The translations under genes and the position numbers were made by a program. A DNA stretch of 64,000 nt from AA29 sp041481445. Lineage in GTDB: Bacteria; Acidobacteriota; Vicinamibacteria; Fen-336. The stretch lies in the NCBI GenBank assembly GCA_041481445.1, contig JBGPBV010000020.1, positions 1 to 64,000 of the forward strand. Reading direction: 5' to 3'. Under the pieces are notes generated by a model. It was not told where the DNA came from. It searched no databases and saw only the letters and a list, made by a program, of their open reading frames with translations. This document shows positions 16,250-25,286 of the stretch, piece after piece. Within the stretch, counting starts at the first letter, position 1; the number at the start of each line of letters is the position of its first letter.

Positions 16250-18340
16250 CTACTCGACGCGGACGGCCTGGAAGGCTTCGCTGATCCGTCCCGAGGCCGG
16301 GTCGCGCAGGCGGACGCGCAGCGTGTAGCTCCCGGCGGCGAGGTCGGCCGGCGTGAGGTTGAGGACGAAGCGGCGGAAGCCGTCCGTGCCCGCCACCGAC
16401 CGCGCCACCTCCACGCGTCCGATGCGGACGGGCGCGCCGTCGGCGGACACGAGCTGGGGCTTGATCTCGAAGGAGGCGCCGGGGTCGTAGGAACGCCCAC
16501 CGTCGTAGACGAGCAGGCACACGCGCTCGGTGCGGCCGTTGGCCATGGACGGGCGCACGCGGGGCGTGAACGGGTCGTCGCCCACGTGGAAGGGCGAGGG
16601 CGACGACGGCGAGCCCGCCCGCGGCGGGGCGTCGATGACGACCCACTGGGCGGGGTCGTCCATGAACAGGGGCGGGAACAGCATCACCTCGGGGGCGTCG
16701 AAGCCGGGCAGGGTCAGGTCGAGCCAGGACGAGCCCATCCGGCCGGTGGTGGCCTCGCGGACGAGGACGCGCAGCGAATGGCGGCCCGAGGGCAGGACGA
16801 AGGAGCCGCGGCACTGGAGGCCGCGGCCGCGCAGCTTGTCGCCCACGCGGGCGGGATCGAGATTGGAGGCCACGGCCACGAAGTCCTCGACCGCCCCCTT
16901 CTCGTCGAGCGCGTAGGCGTAGAGCTCGAGGCCGATCGTGGTGGCGCCGAGCAGCGCCCGCGGGTCCACCTCCACCACGAACGGGAGCACGGCCGTTCCC
17001 GCCTCCGTCTTGTAGGGGAGGGCGAGCACGCGCACGGGCAGCTCCGACTCCGCCATGCCCTTGGCCACGACCTCCGCCGCCTCGAAGCGGCGGCCGAGCG
17101 CGGTGCGGTCGTGCTCGGCCCCCCGCTCGAAGTAGCCGGCGCGATGGGACACGGAGACGTCGCGCATCTTCGCCCTCACGCGCAGCTTGTGGAACTTGCC
17201 CTCCCCGCGAGTGGCCGCGGGCTCGAAGGCCACCAGGTAGTAGCGCCGGCTCATCTCCGCGATCTCGCGCAGGGCCACCCCGAGGTCGTTCGTGTCCTTG
17301 AACAGCCGGCCGCCGGAGAGGTTCGCAATCTCGGCCAGCGACTCCTGGCCGGAGTGACGGATGGGCTCGCCCGGGCCCTGGGAGGCGTCGCCGCGGGCGG
17401 AGAGGCCCGAGAGGTCGACCGCGTGCACCACCGCGTCGGAGGCGGAGAAGGCGCGGAGCGTGCGCGTCATCTCCTCGCGCAGCCCGGTGTCGCCGAACCG
17501 GTTCTCGCTCTGCACCTCCCACAGCCGGCCGCGCACGACCGCGTCGGAGTCCTGGAGGGCCTGGGCCGTGTTCTGCGCGCCGAGGGCGGACTCCTCGAAG
17601 CCGGTGGAGAGGAACACGACCTGCTTGCGGCCCTGCACGGCCTGGAGCGCGCTGGCGAGCTGGCCGAGGCCGTCGAACAGGGCGAGCACGCGCTGGCGGT
17701 ACACGGCCTGCTGCGTCCGCTCGAAGCGGATCTGCACCGCGCGCATGGCGTCCGCCACCGCGTTGCCGGTCTCTTCGGCCACGGTGTCCGGCATGGCCGC
17801 GCCCACCTCGCGCAGGTCGTAGGCGAGGCCGAGCGGGTCCGCGCGCCGGTCGAGCTGGAGGACGCCGAGGGTCTCCACGGCGCGCCGGAGCTGCGCCTGG
17901 TCCGAGGTGAAGGCCAGGAGGAGCCGCACGCCGTGGTTGGCGGAGAAGGTGGCGACGGAGGCGAGGTCGGAGGGAGCGAGGGAGGCGATGAACTCGATGG
18001 CGGCCTTCCGCGAGCGCACGAGGCCGTTGACGCTCGAGAACGAGAGGTCGAACAGGAGCAGGAACTGGCGGCGGGCGGCGGGCGAGTCGCGGGTCTGCTC
18101 GGGCAGGAGCTCGGCCGCGTCGATCTCGCGCAAGCCCACCAGCTTCACCGGCCGGCCGTCGTCGGTGACCTCGAAGTCGTCGGCGCCGAGCCCGGTGACG
18201 GCCCGGCCCTGCCGGTCGGTGACGAACACGGGCACCGTGACGACCGTGATCGCGGCGCTGAACTCCGGAGGCGCCGGTGGCGTCGCGGCAAGCGCGGATG
18301 CCGTCGCGGCGAGAACGGCGACGGCAACCAGCGTCCGCAT
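16250..18340 (-). CDS. Secreted VWFA-domain protein of the Acidobacterial type
   Basis: The 696-residue protein has a signal peptide (1-20) and a beta-rich lead-in ('VVTVPVFVTDRQGRAVTGL'). A von Willebrand A domain follows with an intact MIDAS DxSxS motif at Asp98, Ser100 and Ser102. This order is that of the VWFA-related Acidobacterial domain family (TIGR03436), which is greatly expanded in Acidobacteriota and has no assigned function. Residues ~430-696 add beta domains of unknown type. The ATG at 18340 gives a clean signal peptide, unlike the in-frame ATG at 18508. It diverges from the TonB-dependent receptor and heads the run into the menaquinone genes. Confidence 0.85.
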   Translation of the reverse strand: MRTLVAVAVLAATASALAATPPAPPEFSAAITVVTVPVFVTDRQGRAVTGLGADDFEVTDDGRPVKLVGLREIDAAELLPEQTRDSPAARRQFLLLFDLSFSSVNGLVRSRKAAIEFIASLAPSDLASVATFSANHGVRLLLAFTSDQAQLRRAVETLGVLQLDRRADPLGLAYDLREVGAAMPDTVAEETGNAVADAMRAVQIRFERTQQAVYRQRVLALFDGLGQLASALQAVQGRKQVVFLSTGFEESALGAQNTAQALQDSDAVVRGRLWEVQSENRFGDTGLREEMTRTLRAFSASDAVVHAVDLSGLSARGDASQGPGEPIRHSGQESLAEIANLSGGRLFKDTNDLGVALREIAEMSRRYYLVAFEPAATRGEGKFHKLRVRAKMRDVSVSHRAGYFERGAEHDRTALGRRFEAAEVVAKGMAESELPVRVLALPYKTEAGTAVLPFVVEVDPRALLGATTIGLELYAYALDEKGAVEDFVAVASNLDPARVGDKLRGRGLQCRGSFVLPSGRHSLRVLVREATTGRMGSSWLDLTLPGFDAPEVMLFPPLFMDDPAQWVVIDAPPRAGSPSSPSPFHVGDDPFTPRVRPSMANGRTERVCLLVYDGGRSYDPGASFEIKPQLVSADGAPVRIGRVEVARSVAGTDGFRRFVLNLTPADLAAGSYTLRVRLRDPASGRISEAFQAVRVE

Positions 18341-18427
18341 GATTCCGACCTCGGAAGACCTGAGTGTAGTGGGTCCTCGACGAGGCAGTAAAGCGCGATC
18401 TGGAAAGGAGATCTCCAGCCTGGCCGG

Positions 18428-18443
18428 ATCCAACATGTTGGAT
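18428..18443. promoter_or_regulatory. Perfect 16-bp palindrome, candidate activator/operator site
   Basis: ATCCAACATGTTGGAT reads identically on both strands. Its centre lies about 150 bp upstream of the start point predicted from the sigma-54-like element, a typical distance for an enhancer-binding-protein site. It is equally placed to act on the divergent VWFA gene (start 18340). Confidence 0.45.
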
Positions 18444-18562
18444 TTGGCGCCGTGCTGTCCATTTGCATGGACTGAAGTGAAGGCCGAAATCCGATAGCGC
18501 TCAGACAAAACTAATCAACGCTATCAATCATTTACGCCGACCAAAGGGCCCAGAAATCGGTG

Positions 18563-18578
18563 TGGCCTGAGTCTTGCG
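18563..18578 (+). promoter_or_regulatory. Sigma-54-like -24/-12 promoter for the TonB-dependent receptor
   Basis: TGGCCTGAGTCTTGCG matches the sigma-54 consensus TGGCAC-N5-TTGC at the invariant GG and GC, with exactly ten bases between them, and at the full TTGC block. The predicted start point is near 18589, giving a leader of about 60 nt before ATG 18649. Two consensus positions (A and C of TGGCAC) differ. Confidence 0.45.
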
Positions 18579-18648
18579 AGTTGCGAGCAGACTCTTTCCG
18601 TCCTGAAAAATGAACCAGACTGGCTTCTCGCAGGAGGTCCAAGCGGAT

Positions 18649-21549
18649 ATGAAGAGAACTCTGCTCGTCCTCGCGGTGCTCCTGGCGGTGGCTCTCCCCG
18701 TCCAGGCCCAGCTCGCCACGGGCAACATCTACGGATTGGTCAGTGACGAGTCCGGCGCGCCGCTGCCCGGGGCCGCCGTCCTGATCAAGGGCGCCAACGG
18801 CACCACCACCACCACCACCGGCTCGGACGGCCGGTTCCGCGTCCTGAACCTGTCCCCCGGCAGCTACAAGGTCACGGCGAGCCTCACCGGCTTCTCGACG
18901 GTGAACCGCGACAACGTCGCCGTGAGCACCGGGACCAGCGTGGACCTGGGCTTCACGATGAAGGTGGCCTCCGTCGAGGAGACGATCACGGTCACCGCGG
19001 AGACGCCGGTCATCGACAGCAAGAAGACCGGGACCGCCACCGTGTTCACGCAGGACGAGCTCTCCAAGGTCCCGAACTCCCGCGACCCCTGGGCCCTCCT
19101 GCGCACGGTGCCAGGCGTGGTCATGGACCGCGTGAACATCGCGGGCAACGAGAGCGGCCAGCAGTCGAACTACCGCGCCAAGGGCGCGGCCGGGGCCGAC
19201 GGCGTGTGGGCCATGGACGGCGTGACCGTCACCGACATGGCGGCCATCGGCGCCTCCCCCACCTACTTCGACTACGACGCGTTCCAGGAGATCCAGATCG
19301 CCACCAGCGGCAACGACATCAAGCAGCCGACCGGCGGCGTGGGGATCAACTTCGTGACCAAGCGCGGCACCAACCAGTTCCACGGCAACGTCCACGGCTA
19401 CTTCACGCACGAGGACCTGGCCTCCAGCAACGTGCCGGACGAGCTGGCCGCCACCGGCATCACTTCGGACACCGCCAACCACAACAAGCAGGTCGCCGAC
19501 TACGGCTTCGACCTGGGTGGCCCGATCGTCAAGGACAAGCTCTGGTTCTGGGGCTCCTGGGGCAAGCAGGACATCCGGCTCGTCCGCTCCTCGGGCCACC
19601 TGGTCGACAAGACCCTGCTCAAGGACAATAACGTCAAGGTCAACTGGCAGGCCACCAAGAGCGACATGATCAGCGGCTACTGGTTCCTGGGCGACAAGCA
19701 GAAGTTCGGCCGCGCTCCCGGCAACCAGCAGGTCGAGCCGGACACCGCGACCTGGAACCAGAGCGACGCCTTCCCGGAGAGCCGGCCGCACGGCCTCTGG
19801 AAGCTCGAGGACAACCACATCTTCAACCCGAACTTCTTCCTGAGCACGAAGGTCGCCTACTACGGCACCGGCTTCCAGCTCTTCCCCCGGGGCGGACTGG
19901 ACGCGCAGGCCGGCATGTCGGCCCGGCTGGGTCAGACCTTCGGATCGACGCAGCTCTCCCTCAACGTGCGGCCGCAGTACATCGCCAACGCCGACGCCAA
20001 CTACTTCTTCAACGCGATGGGCGGAAGCCACGAGCTGAAGTTCGGCGGCGGCTACCGTTGGACGGAGGCCCTGACCGGCACCCTCTGGCCCGGTGACATG
20101 GTGGTCTCCTTCGACAACTCCGCGTCCAACCAGCGCGTGCGGGTCTATCGCGAAGGCAAGGGTGTCAACCGGACGTACTACACGAGCGCCTACTTCGGCG
20201 ACACGTTCACCAAGGACCGGATGACCCTGAACGTGGGCGTGCGCTGGGACCACCAGAACGGCCGCGCGGCGGCGACGGAGACGCAGTCCAACGGCGCCTT
20301 TCCGAATCTCGTGCCCGGCATCTCGTTCGCCGGCTACGACTCGCCGTTCACCTGGAACGACCTGTCCCCTCGCGTCGGCCTCACCTATGCGCTGGACAAG
20401 TCCCGCAAGACGCTCCTGCGCGCCTCCTACGCCCACTACGTCACCCAGCTCGACACGGGCACGGTGGGCTACGCCAACCCGACGGCGAACGCCGGATATG
20501 CCGAGTACCCCTGGACCGACCTCAACGGCGACCACCTGGCCCAGCCGGGCGAGGTGAACACGTCAGGCGCGCCCCTCGCCGTGGCCGGCGGCTTCAACCC
20601 GGCGGCGCCGACCGCGGCCATCTCCCCCAACATCATCGATCCCAACCTCAAGGCGCCCCAGACCAACGAAGGCGTGTTTGGCCTGGACCGCGAGCTGTTC
20701 CCGAACTTCGCGGTGTCGATGACCTACACCTACCGCAAGTTCTCGCGGTTCCTCACCGCCCCCCGCAACGGCATGACCGCCGCCGACTACACGCCGGGCG
20801 TCCTCCTCACCGGCACGATTCCGGGCGGCCCGTCCTACAGCGTGCAGACCTACAACCCGATCGCGGCCAAGGTCAGCGCGGGCAACAGCGGCCGCTTCGA
20901 GACCAACAGCGACGACTACCGCCAGACGTTCAACGGCGTCGAGCTCTCCATGACCAAGCGCCTCTCCAACAAGTGGATGGCGCGGTTCGCGGGCTCGTAC
21001 AACGACCACACCGAGAGCTGGAAGAGCACGCCGTACTCGACGGGCTCGGTGGTCCTGTTCAACGTGCCCTTCAACCCGACCCGCCTCGACACCGACGCCC
21101 TCGTTTCTGGCGGGCAGGTGGCGCCGCGCAGCGCGGGCAGCGGCTCCGGCGACATCTTCATCAACGCCAAGTGGGCCATCAACACGTACGCCCTCTACCA
21201 GCTCCCCTGGAACATGGAGATCGCGGGCAACCTGTTCGGCAAGCAGGGCACGCCCTACCCCGTCTACTTCAACCAGGCCCTCGGCCTCGACGGGACGCAG
21301 CGGGTGCTCGTGAGCCCGACGATCGACGACATGCGGTTCAAGGACCTGTGGGACCTCGACCTGCGCCTGGCCAAGAATTTCCGCTTCGGGAGCCGGGGCA
21401 GCATGATCTTCACCGCCGACCTGTTCAACGTGTTCAACAGCAACACCGAGCTCAACCGTCAGCGGAACGTCGGGTCCACGGCGTTCCATTCGCTCACCGA
21501 CAACCTGTCGCCTCGCATCCTGCGGCTGGGCGTCCGCATGAGCTTCTAG
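18649..21549 (+). CDS. TonB-dependent receptor with carboxypeptidase-regulatory-like N-domain
   Basis: The 966-residue outer-membrane protein has a signal peptide (1-21, 'LPVQAQ'). A CarboxypepD_reg-like Ig-fold domain lies at ~24-105 ('GLVSDESGAPLPGAAV'), a plug domain at ~115-230 ('VPGVVMDRVNIAGN', 'MDGVTVTD'), and a 22-strand-type barrel to the end, finishing in the expected terminal Phe ('RLGVRMSF'). This build is very common in Acidobacteriota and Bacteroidota and serves uptake of oligosaccharides, peptides or metal complexes; no substrate can be named. The ATG at 18649 is chosen over 18610 because of AGGAGG at 18632-18637 and the signal peptide. A canonical terminator follows, so it is probably monocistronic. 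Confidence 0.92.
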   Translation: MKRTLLVLAVLLAVALPVQAQLATGNIYGLVSDESGAPLPGAAVLIKGANGTTTTTTGSDGRFRVLNLSPGSYKVTASLTGFSTVNRDNVAVSTGTSVDLGFTMKVASVEETITVTAETPVIDSKKTGTATVFTQDELSKVPNSRDPWALLRTVPGVVMDRVNIAGNESGQQSNYRAKGAAGADGVWAMDGVTVTDMAAIGASPTYFDYDAFQEIQIATSGNDIKQPTGGVGINFVTKRGTNQFHGNVHGYFTHEDLASSNVPDELAATGITSDTANHNKQVADYGFDLGGPIVKDKLWFWGSWGKQDIRLVRSSGHLVDKTLLKDNNVKVNWQATKSDMISGYWFLGDKQKFGRAPGNQQVEPDTATWNQSDAFPESRPHGLWKLEDNHIFNPNFFLSTKVAYYGTGFQLFPRGGLDAQAGMSARLGQTFGSTQLSLNVRPQYIANADANYFFNAMGGSHELKFGGGYRWTEALTGTLWPGDMVVSFDNSASNQRVRVYREGKGVNRTYYTSAYFGDTFTKDRMTLNVGVRWDHQNGRAAATETQSNGAFPNLVPGISFAGYDSPFTWNDLSPRVGLTYALDKSRKTLLRASYAHYVTQLDTGTVGYANPTANAGYAEYPWTDLNGDHLAQPGEVNTSGAPLAVAGGFNPAAPTAAISPNIIDPNLKAPQTNEGVFGLDRELFPNFAVSMTYTYRKFSRFLTAPRNGMTAADYTPGVLLTGTIPGGPSYSVQTYNPIAAKVSAGNSGRFETNSDDYRQTFNGVELSMTKRLSNKWMARFAGSYNDHTESWKSTPYSTGSVVLFNVPFNPTRLDTDALVSGGQVAPRSAGSGSGDIFINAKWAINTYALYQLPWNMEIAGNLFGKQGTPYPVYFNQALGLDGTQRVLVSPTIDDMRFKDLWDLDLRLAKNFRFGSRGSMIFTADLFNVFNSNTELNRQRNVGSTAFHSLTDNLSPRILRLGVRMSF

Positions 21550-21569
21550 CCGTTTCCCTTTCTCGCGTA

Positions 21570-21606
21570 GGCCCCGGGGCTTGACGGCCCTGGGGCCTTT
21601 TTGTTT
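21570..21606 (+). terminator. Intrinsic terminator of the TonB-dependent receptor
   Basis: GGCCCCGGGG (21570-21579) pairs with CCCTGGGGCC (21588-21597), with one G-T wobble and an 8-nt loop. T-rich sequence (TTTTTGTTTT) follows directly. It lies 20 nt after the stop and is the only textbook Rho-independent terminator I found in the window. Confidence 0.88.
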
Positions 21607-21615
21607 TGCTGGCTC

Positions 21616-22455
21616 ATGCGTCTCGCCGTGACTCTTGCCTTGCTCGGCCTCGCCGCCGCCCAGGACACTCCGCCCGTCCTGCCGCCGGGCCAGGCCCCGA
21701 CCTTCGGGCACTACGGGCCGCCGCAGCCCGTCGAGGTGTCGGAGATCATGTTCGGGAGCTACCAGCGCCGTCCGGTCATCGTGCGCGGCGAGATCATGCC
21801 GCTCGACCTCCAGGGGCAGTATTACCAGTTCCACGACCGCACCGGCACCGTCGTCCTGATGACGGTCGGCGAGCTCGGCGGAGCCATGCACGACCTGATC
21901 GGGCGGGAGGTCCGGATCGTCGGCCTCGTGCGCGAGCTCGTGACGAAGCAGGACACCTGCCCCGGGCCCAACATGCGTCCGGTGCCCGAGAGCTACTGCC
22001 TCGACCCCGAGCTGCCGATCACGCCCGACCTCGTCGGCGACCGCGCGGGGTGGCCGAAATGGTCGATCACGGCCTGGTCCATCTCCGACAACGGCCCGCT
22101 CACGGGGCGCAAGCGCGACGTGGAGCGCTCGGCCCTGGCCGACGTCCTCTCCGGCGAGACCCTCCCCGACAAGGACGTGAAGGTCGTGGGACGGTTCTGC
22201 GGGGCCCGGCTCTGCGGCACCATCGGTCCCGCTCCCGAGGCCTCGGCCTGGGTCGTCGAGGAGGAGGGGACCGCGGTCTGGGTCGTGGGCAAGGAGCCCA
22301 AGGGCAAGGGCTGGCGCCTCGATCCGGCCTACAAGGGCGACACCACGCGCTGGGTCGAAGTCATAGGGCGGCTCCAGGCCTGCGGAGCCGGCTCGCGGTG
22401 CCTGCGCGCGCGGACGGTCACTCTCGTCGCGCGCCCGGCCACGCCGGCTCCGTGA
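21616..22455 (+). CDS. Secreted protein of unknown function, possible tandem OB folds
   Basis: The 279-residue product has a short signal peptide (about 1-16, 'LGLAAAQD') and six cysteines. Two segments look like OB-type barrels: ~48-105 ('VIVRGEIMPLDLQGQYYQF', 'DLIGREVRIVGLVRE') and ~190-275 ('VKVVGRFCGARLCG', 'RWVEVIGRLQACG'). I do not recognise a named family. The ATG at 21616 lies only 10 nt after the T-tract of the upstream terminator and has no visible Shine-Dalgarno; an in-frame TTG at 21601 lies inside the terminator itself. Either the upstream terminator is leaky or the transcript is nearly leaderless. Confidence 0.6.
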   Translation: MRLAVTLALLGLAAAQDTPPVLPPGQAPTFGHYGPPQPVEVSEIMFGSYQRRPVIVRGEIMPLDLQGQYYQFHDRTGTVVLMTVGELGGAMHDLIGREVRIVGLVRELVTKQDTCPGPNMRPVPESYCLDPELPITPDLVGDRAGWPKWSITAWSISDNGPLTGRKRDVERSALADVLSGETLPDKDVKVVGRFCGARLCGTIGPAPEASAWVVEEEGTAVWVVGKEPKGKGWRLDPAYKGDTTRWVEVIGRLQACGAGSRCLRARTVTLVARPATPAP

Positions 22456-22492
22456 TCGGGGCGAGGCTATACTTCGCGCGGTGAGGTCCCCC

Positions 22493-23419
22493 ATGAAGAC
22501 ACAGGCGCTCGTCGTCGCGGCCGCGGTCGCGCTCGCCGCACCTGCCTTCGTCTCGGCCCAGGACTGGAGGGGCGTCGGCCGGCTCGAGGGCCGCGTGCTC
22601 GATCCCGACGGCAAGCCGGTGGCCGACGCCTCGGTCAAGCTCGCCCTCCCCGCGCGCGGCGGCGGGGGCACCACGCTGAAGACGGACAAGAAGGGCCGCT
22701 GGGCCGTCGGCGGCATCGCCTCCGGGCGCTGGGACATCGACATCGAGGCCGCCGGCTTCGTGACCAAGCGCGTCTCCGCCAACCTCGGCGCCGAGAGCGA
22801 GCGGGTGCCGCCGATCGAGGTCAAGGTCGAGCGCGCCGCTCCCGCCGGCCCTCCGCTGGAGGTGCTCGAAGCCGTGCGCAAGGGCGACGAGGCCTACAAG
22901 GCGGGACGCTTCGCGGAGGCGCGCGTGGAGTACGAGAAGCTCCTCGTCCTGCGCCCCGACCTCGCCAAGACCCTCCACGAGCAGATCGCGCGCTGCTACA
23001 GCCAGGAAGGCAACGCGACCAAGGAGCTCGAGCACCTGCAGTTCCTGCTGGACGCCGAGCCCACGGACCAGGCGCTGCGGCTGCTGATGGCCCAGGAGGC
23101 GCTCAAGGGCGGCCTCCTCGACCGCGGGCGCGAGCTGCTGAAGGGAGTCGACGACTCCGCCGTGCGCGACCCGAACGTCTACTTCAACATCGCCGCCCTG
23201 TTCCTGAACCAGTCCAAGCCGGAGGACGCGATCGGGTACCTCTCGCGCGCGGTGGCCGTCGACCCGACCTACCTCGACGGCTACTTCCAGCGCGGGCTGG
23301 CCTACGTGTCGCTCGGACGGATGGCGGAGGCCAAGGCCGACCTCAAGAAGGTGGTCGAGCTGGCGCCCGATTCGCCACAGGCACAGACGGCGAAGAAGGG
23401 CCTCGAGCAGCTGAAGTAG
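22493..23419 (+). CDS. Secreted carboxypeptidase-regulatory-like plus TPR protein
   Basis: The 308-residue product has a signal peptide (1-22, 'APAFVSAQD'). A CarboxypepD_reg-like beta-sandwich lies at ~28-105 ('LEGRVLDPDGKPVADASVKL'), and about five TPR units at ~120-308 ('DEAYKAGRFAEARVEYEKLL', 'RGLAYVSLGRMAEAKADL'). Such proteins are likely periplasmic scaffolds; no partner is identified. The ATG at 22493 has GAGGT five bases upstream. A TATACT hexamer at 22468-22473 is a weak -10 candidate with no good -35. The gene stands 37 nt after the preceding secreted protein. Confidence 0.72.
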   Translation: MKTQALVVAAAVALAAPAFVSAQDWRGVGRLEGRVLDPDGKPVADASVKLALPARGGGGTTLKTDKKGRWAVGGIASGRWDIDIEAAGFVTKRVSANLGAESERVPPIEVKVERAAPAGPPLEVLEAVRKGDEAYKAGRFAEARVEYEKLLVLRPDLAKTLHEQIARCYSQEGNATKELEHLQFLLDAEPTDQALRLLMAQEALKGGLLDRGRELLKGVDDSAVRDPNVYFNIAALFLNQSKPEDAIGYLSRAVAVDPTYLDGYFQRGLAYVSLGRMAEAKADLKKVVELAPDSPQAQTAKKGLEQLK

Positions 23420-23542
23420 CGTCGTAACGGGCCTCCATTCGTGAGCCAAGTCACGAAGATCCCGGCCTGCCCCCGGAATGACGAGCGCCGGCGACGTGTC
23501 ACGGCTAGAATGGGCCGTCCTCGGAAGCCTTCGGAGGTATCC

Positions 23543-24124
23543 ATGATGTCTTGGCGGGTGCTCGCTGTGACTGGTGTGACGGTCTGCCTGGCGGCAGTGT
23601 CGACAGCGGTCGAGACGACGAGCGTGAAGCCGCTCGGGGCGTATCCCTTCGGCCTCCCGGGCGACTCGGCCACGCCGGGCGCGGCTCCGAAGGCCCTGCT
23701 GTGGTGCCAGGGCACGAACCTCGTGGGCGTCGTCGTCCCGGACGAGAAGAGCAGCGACTGCGGGTCCCCGAAGCGGCAGGCGCCCCACGCGTACCTCCTC
23801 AAGGACGGCCAATGCGAAGCGGACGGTAGCGCGGTTTCGTTTGGCTTCATGGTGGCGCGAAAGGCGTGGGTCTTCGAGTCCTCCGGCCCGAAGCGCCAGG
23901 AGCGCACGGAATGGCTGCTGCATCACTTCGAGGGCACGCTGAAGGACGGCCATCTCAAGGGCGCCCTGGTCCAGGTCGACATTGCCCACCCGGGCCATCC
24001 GTTCCAGAAGAAGGCGGTGGAGGTCGAGGCCCTGCCCGGCGACCAGCCGCCTTTTGCGGACGACGTCACCTGGAAGGGCCACATCACGCAGACGTTCTGC
24101 CTGCCTCCCGGCACCACCCCCTGA
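23543..24124 (+). CDS. Secreted hypothetical protein
   Basis: The 193-residue product has a signal peptide (about 1-22). The mature part has four cysteines ('LLWCQG', 'SSDCGSP', 'DGQCEAD', 'TQTFCLP') and a central 'HHFEGTLKDGHLKGALVQVD' segment. No family is recognised. The ATG at 23543 has GGAGGT (23533-23538) at good spacing; in-frame upstream starts lack this. A TAGAAT hexamer at 23506-23511 is a possible -10. It converges with mqnC, with 25 nt between the stops filled by a hairpin. Confidence 0.6.
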   Translation: MMSWRVLAVTGVTVCLAAVSTAVETTSVKPLGAYPFGLPGDSATPGAAPKALLWCQGTNLVGVVVPDEKSSDCGSPKRQAPHAYLLKDGQCEADGSAVSFGFMVARKAWVFESSGPKRQERTEWLLHHFEGTLKDGHLKGALVQVDIAHPGHPFQKKAVEVEALPGDQPPFADDVTWKGHITQTFCLPPGTTP

Positions 24125-24126
24125 AC

Positions 24127-24146
24127 CGCGACGGGCGGCCGTCGCG
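24127..24146. terminator. Perfect hairpin between convergent secreted-protein gene and mqnC
   Basis: CGCGACGG (24127-24134) and CCGTCGCG (24139-24146) form a perfect 8-bp stem with a 4-nt loop. It fills nearly the whole 25-nt gap between two converging stop codons. There is no T-tract, so termination could be bidirectional but is not of the classical type. Confidence 0.45.
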
Positions 24147-24149
24147 CCT

Positions 24150-25286
24150 CTACCCCGCCAGCGACGTGGCGGGCGCGTTCTGGGCCGGCATCTCCGGGGT
24201 GGCGTGTGACCAGCAGTAGGGGTCGCCCACGATCTCGTAGTGCATCGTGCGGCGCTTGGGAGAGAACCCCGCGTCCATGATGTTGCGGGCGATCTCCGCC
24301 TCCGTCAGGCGGAAGTGCGCGCCCGCCGCCGAGACCACGTTCTCCTCGATCATCAGGGAGCCGAAGTCGTTGGCCCCGAACCGCAGCGAGACCTGGCCGA
24401 TCTTCCCGCCCTGGGTGACCCACGAGGCCTGCACGTTCGGGAAGTTGTCGAGCATGACGCGCGCCACCGCGAGCGTGCGCAGGTACTGGAACGAGGTCAG
24501 CTCGTCGCCGGCCAGCGCGGTGTTCGACGGCTGGAACGTCCAGGCGATGAAGGCGGTGAATCCGTGGGTCCGGTCCTGCAGGTCGCGCAGGTGGACGAGG
24601 TGCTCGATGCGCTCCTCGAGCGTCTCCACGTGCCCGAACATCATCGTGGCCGTCGTCTTCATGCCGAGGCCGTGCGCCACCTCCATGACCTCGAGCCACT
24701 CACCGGTGGTGCCCTTGGCGATGCCGATGACCTCGCGCACGCGGTCGGAGAGCACCTCCGCTCCCCCGCCCGGGATCGAGTCGAGGCCGGCCTTGACCAG
24801 GCGGCGCAGGGCGGTCTCCGTGGACAGGCTCGAGACGCGGCAGATGTGCTTCACCTCCGCCGGGCTCAGGCCGTGGATCCACAGCGACGGGTACGTGCCC
24901 TTCATCCAGGAGAACAGCTCCTCGTAGAACTCGATGCCGAGGTCGGGGTGCAGGCCGCCCTGGAGCAGGATCTGCGACCCGCCCAGCGCGAGCGTCTCCT
25001 CGATCTTCTGGGCGAGCTGGGCCTTGGTGAGGAGGTAGCCCTCCTTGGACGGCAGGTCGCGGTAGAACGCGCAGAACGCGCATTGCGCCGTGCAGACGTT
25101 CGTGTAGTTGATGTTGCGGTCGATGATGTAGGTGACCAGGCCCTCGGGGTGCAGCCGCTCGCGCACGGAATCGGCCAGCGCGCCCAGCTCGAGCAGGGAG
25201 CCGTCGCGCAGGAGCGCGGCGCCCTCCGCCGGCGTGAGCCGCTCGCCCGCCTCGACCTTCCCCACGATCGTCTCAGCGATGGCCAT
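24150..25286 (-). CDS. mqnC: MqnC, cyclic dehypoxanthinyl futalosine synthase (radical SAM)
   Basis: MqnC cyclises dehypoxanthine futalosine in menaquinone synthesis. The 378-residue radical-SAM enzyme has the [4Fe-4S] motif CX3CX2C at Cys65, Cys69 and Cys72 ('NYTNVCTAQCAFCAF'). 'YIIDRNINYTNVCT', 'GEWLEVMEVAHGLGMKTTATMMFGH' and 'FTAFIAWTFQP' distinguish MqnC from MqnE. It is last in the transcript mqnE-mqnA-mqnC, and its start overlaps the end of mqnA by 14 nt. Confidence 0.93.
   Translation of the reverse strand: MAIAETIVGKVEAGERLTPAEGAALLRDGSLLELGALADSVRERLHPEGLVTYIIDRNINYTNVCTAQCAFCAFYRDLPSKEGYLLTKAQLAQKIEETLALGGSQILLQGGLHPDLGIEFYEELFSWMKGTYPSLWIHGLSPAEVKHICRVSSLSTETALRRLVKAGLDSIPGGGAEVLSDRVREVIGIAKGTTGEWLEVMEVAHGLGMKTTATMMFGHVETLEERIEHLVHLRDLQDRTHGFTAFIAWTFQPSNTALAGDELTSFQYLRTLAVARVMLDNFPNVQASWVTQGGKIGQVSLRFGANDFGSLMIEENVVSAAGAHFRLTEAEIARNIMDAGFSPKRRTMHYEIVGDPYCWSHATPEMPAQNAPATSLAG

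Larger units (their letters stand above)
18341..18648. other. Divergent intergenic regulatory region, 308 bp
   Basis: This is the largest gap in the window and separates the VWFA gene from the TonB-dependent receptor. Part of it (about 18480-18560) is clearly less GC-rich than its surroundings. It holds a perfect 16-bp palindrome (18428-18443), a short CCAT-TTGC-ATGG inverted repeat (18459-18470), a sigma-54-like -24/-12 element (18563-18578) and the receptor's AGGAGG site (18632-18637). I see no small gene or RNA in it. Confidence 0.6.

Noticed and set aside
15215..18391. A 1058-residue plus-strand frame opposite the deaminase and VWFA genes
   Set aside because: Composition is typical of a shadow frame, with no start context, while the minus-strand genes have clear motifs.
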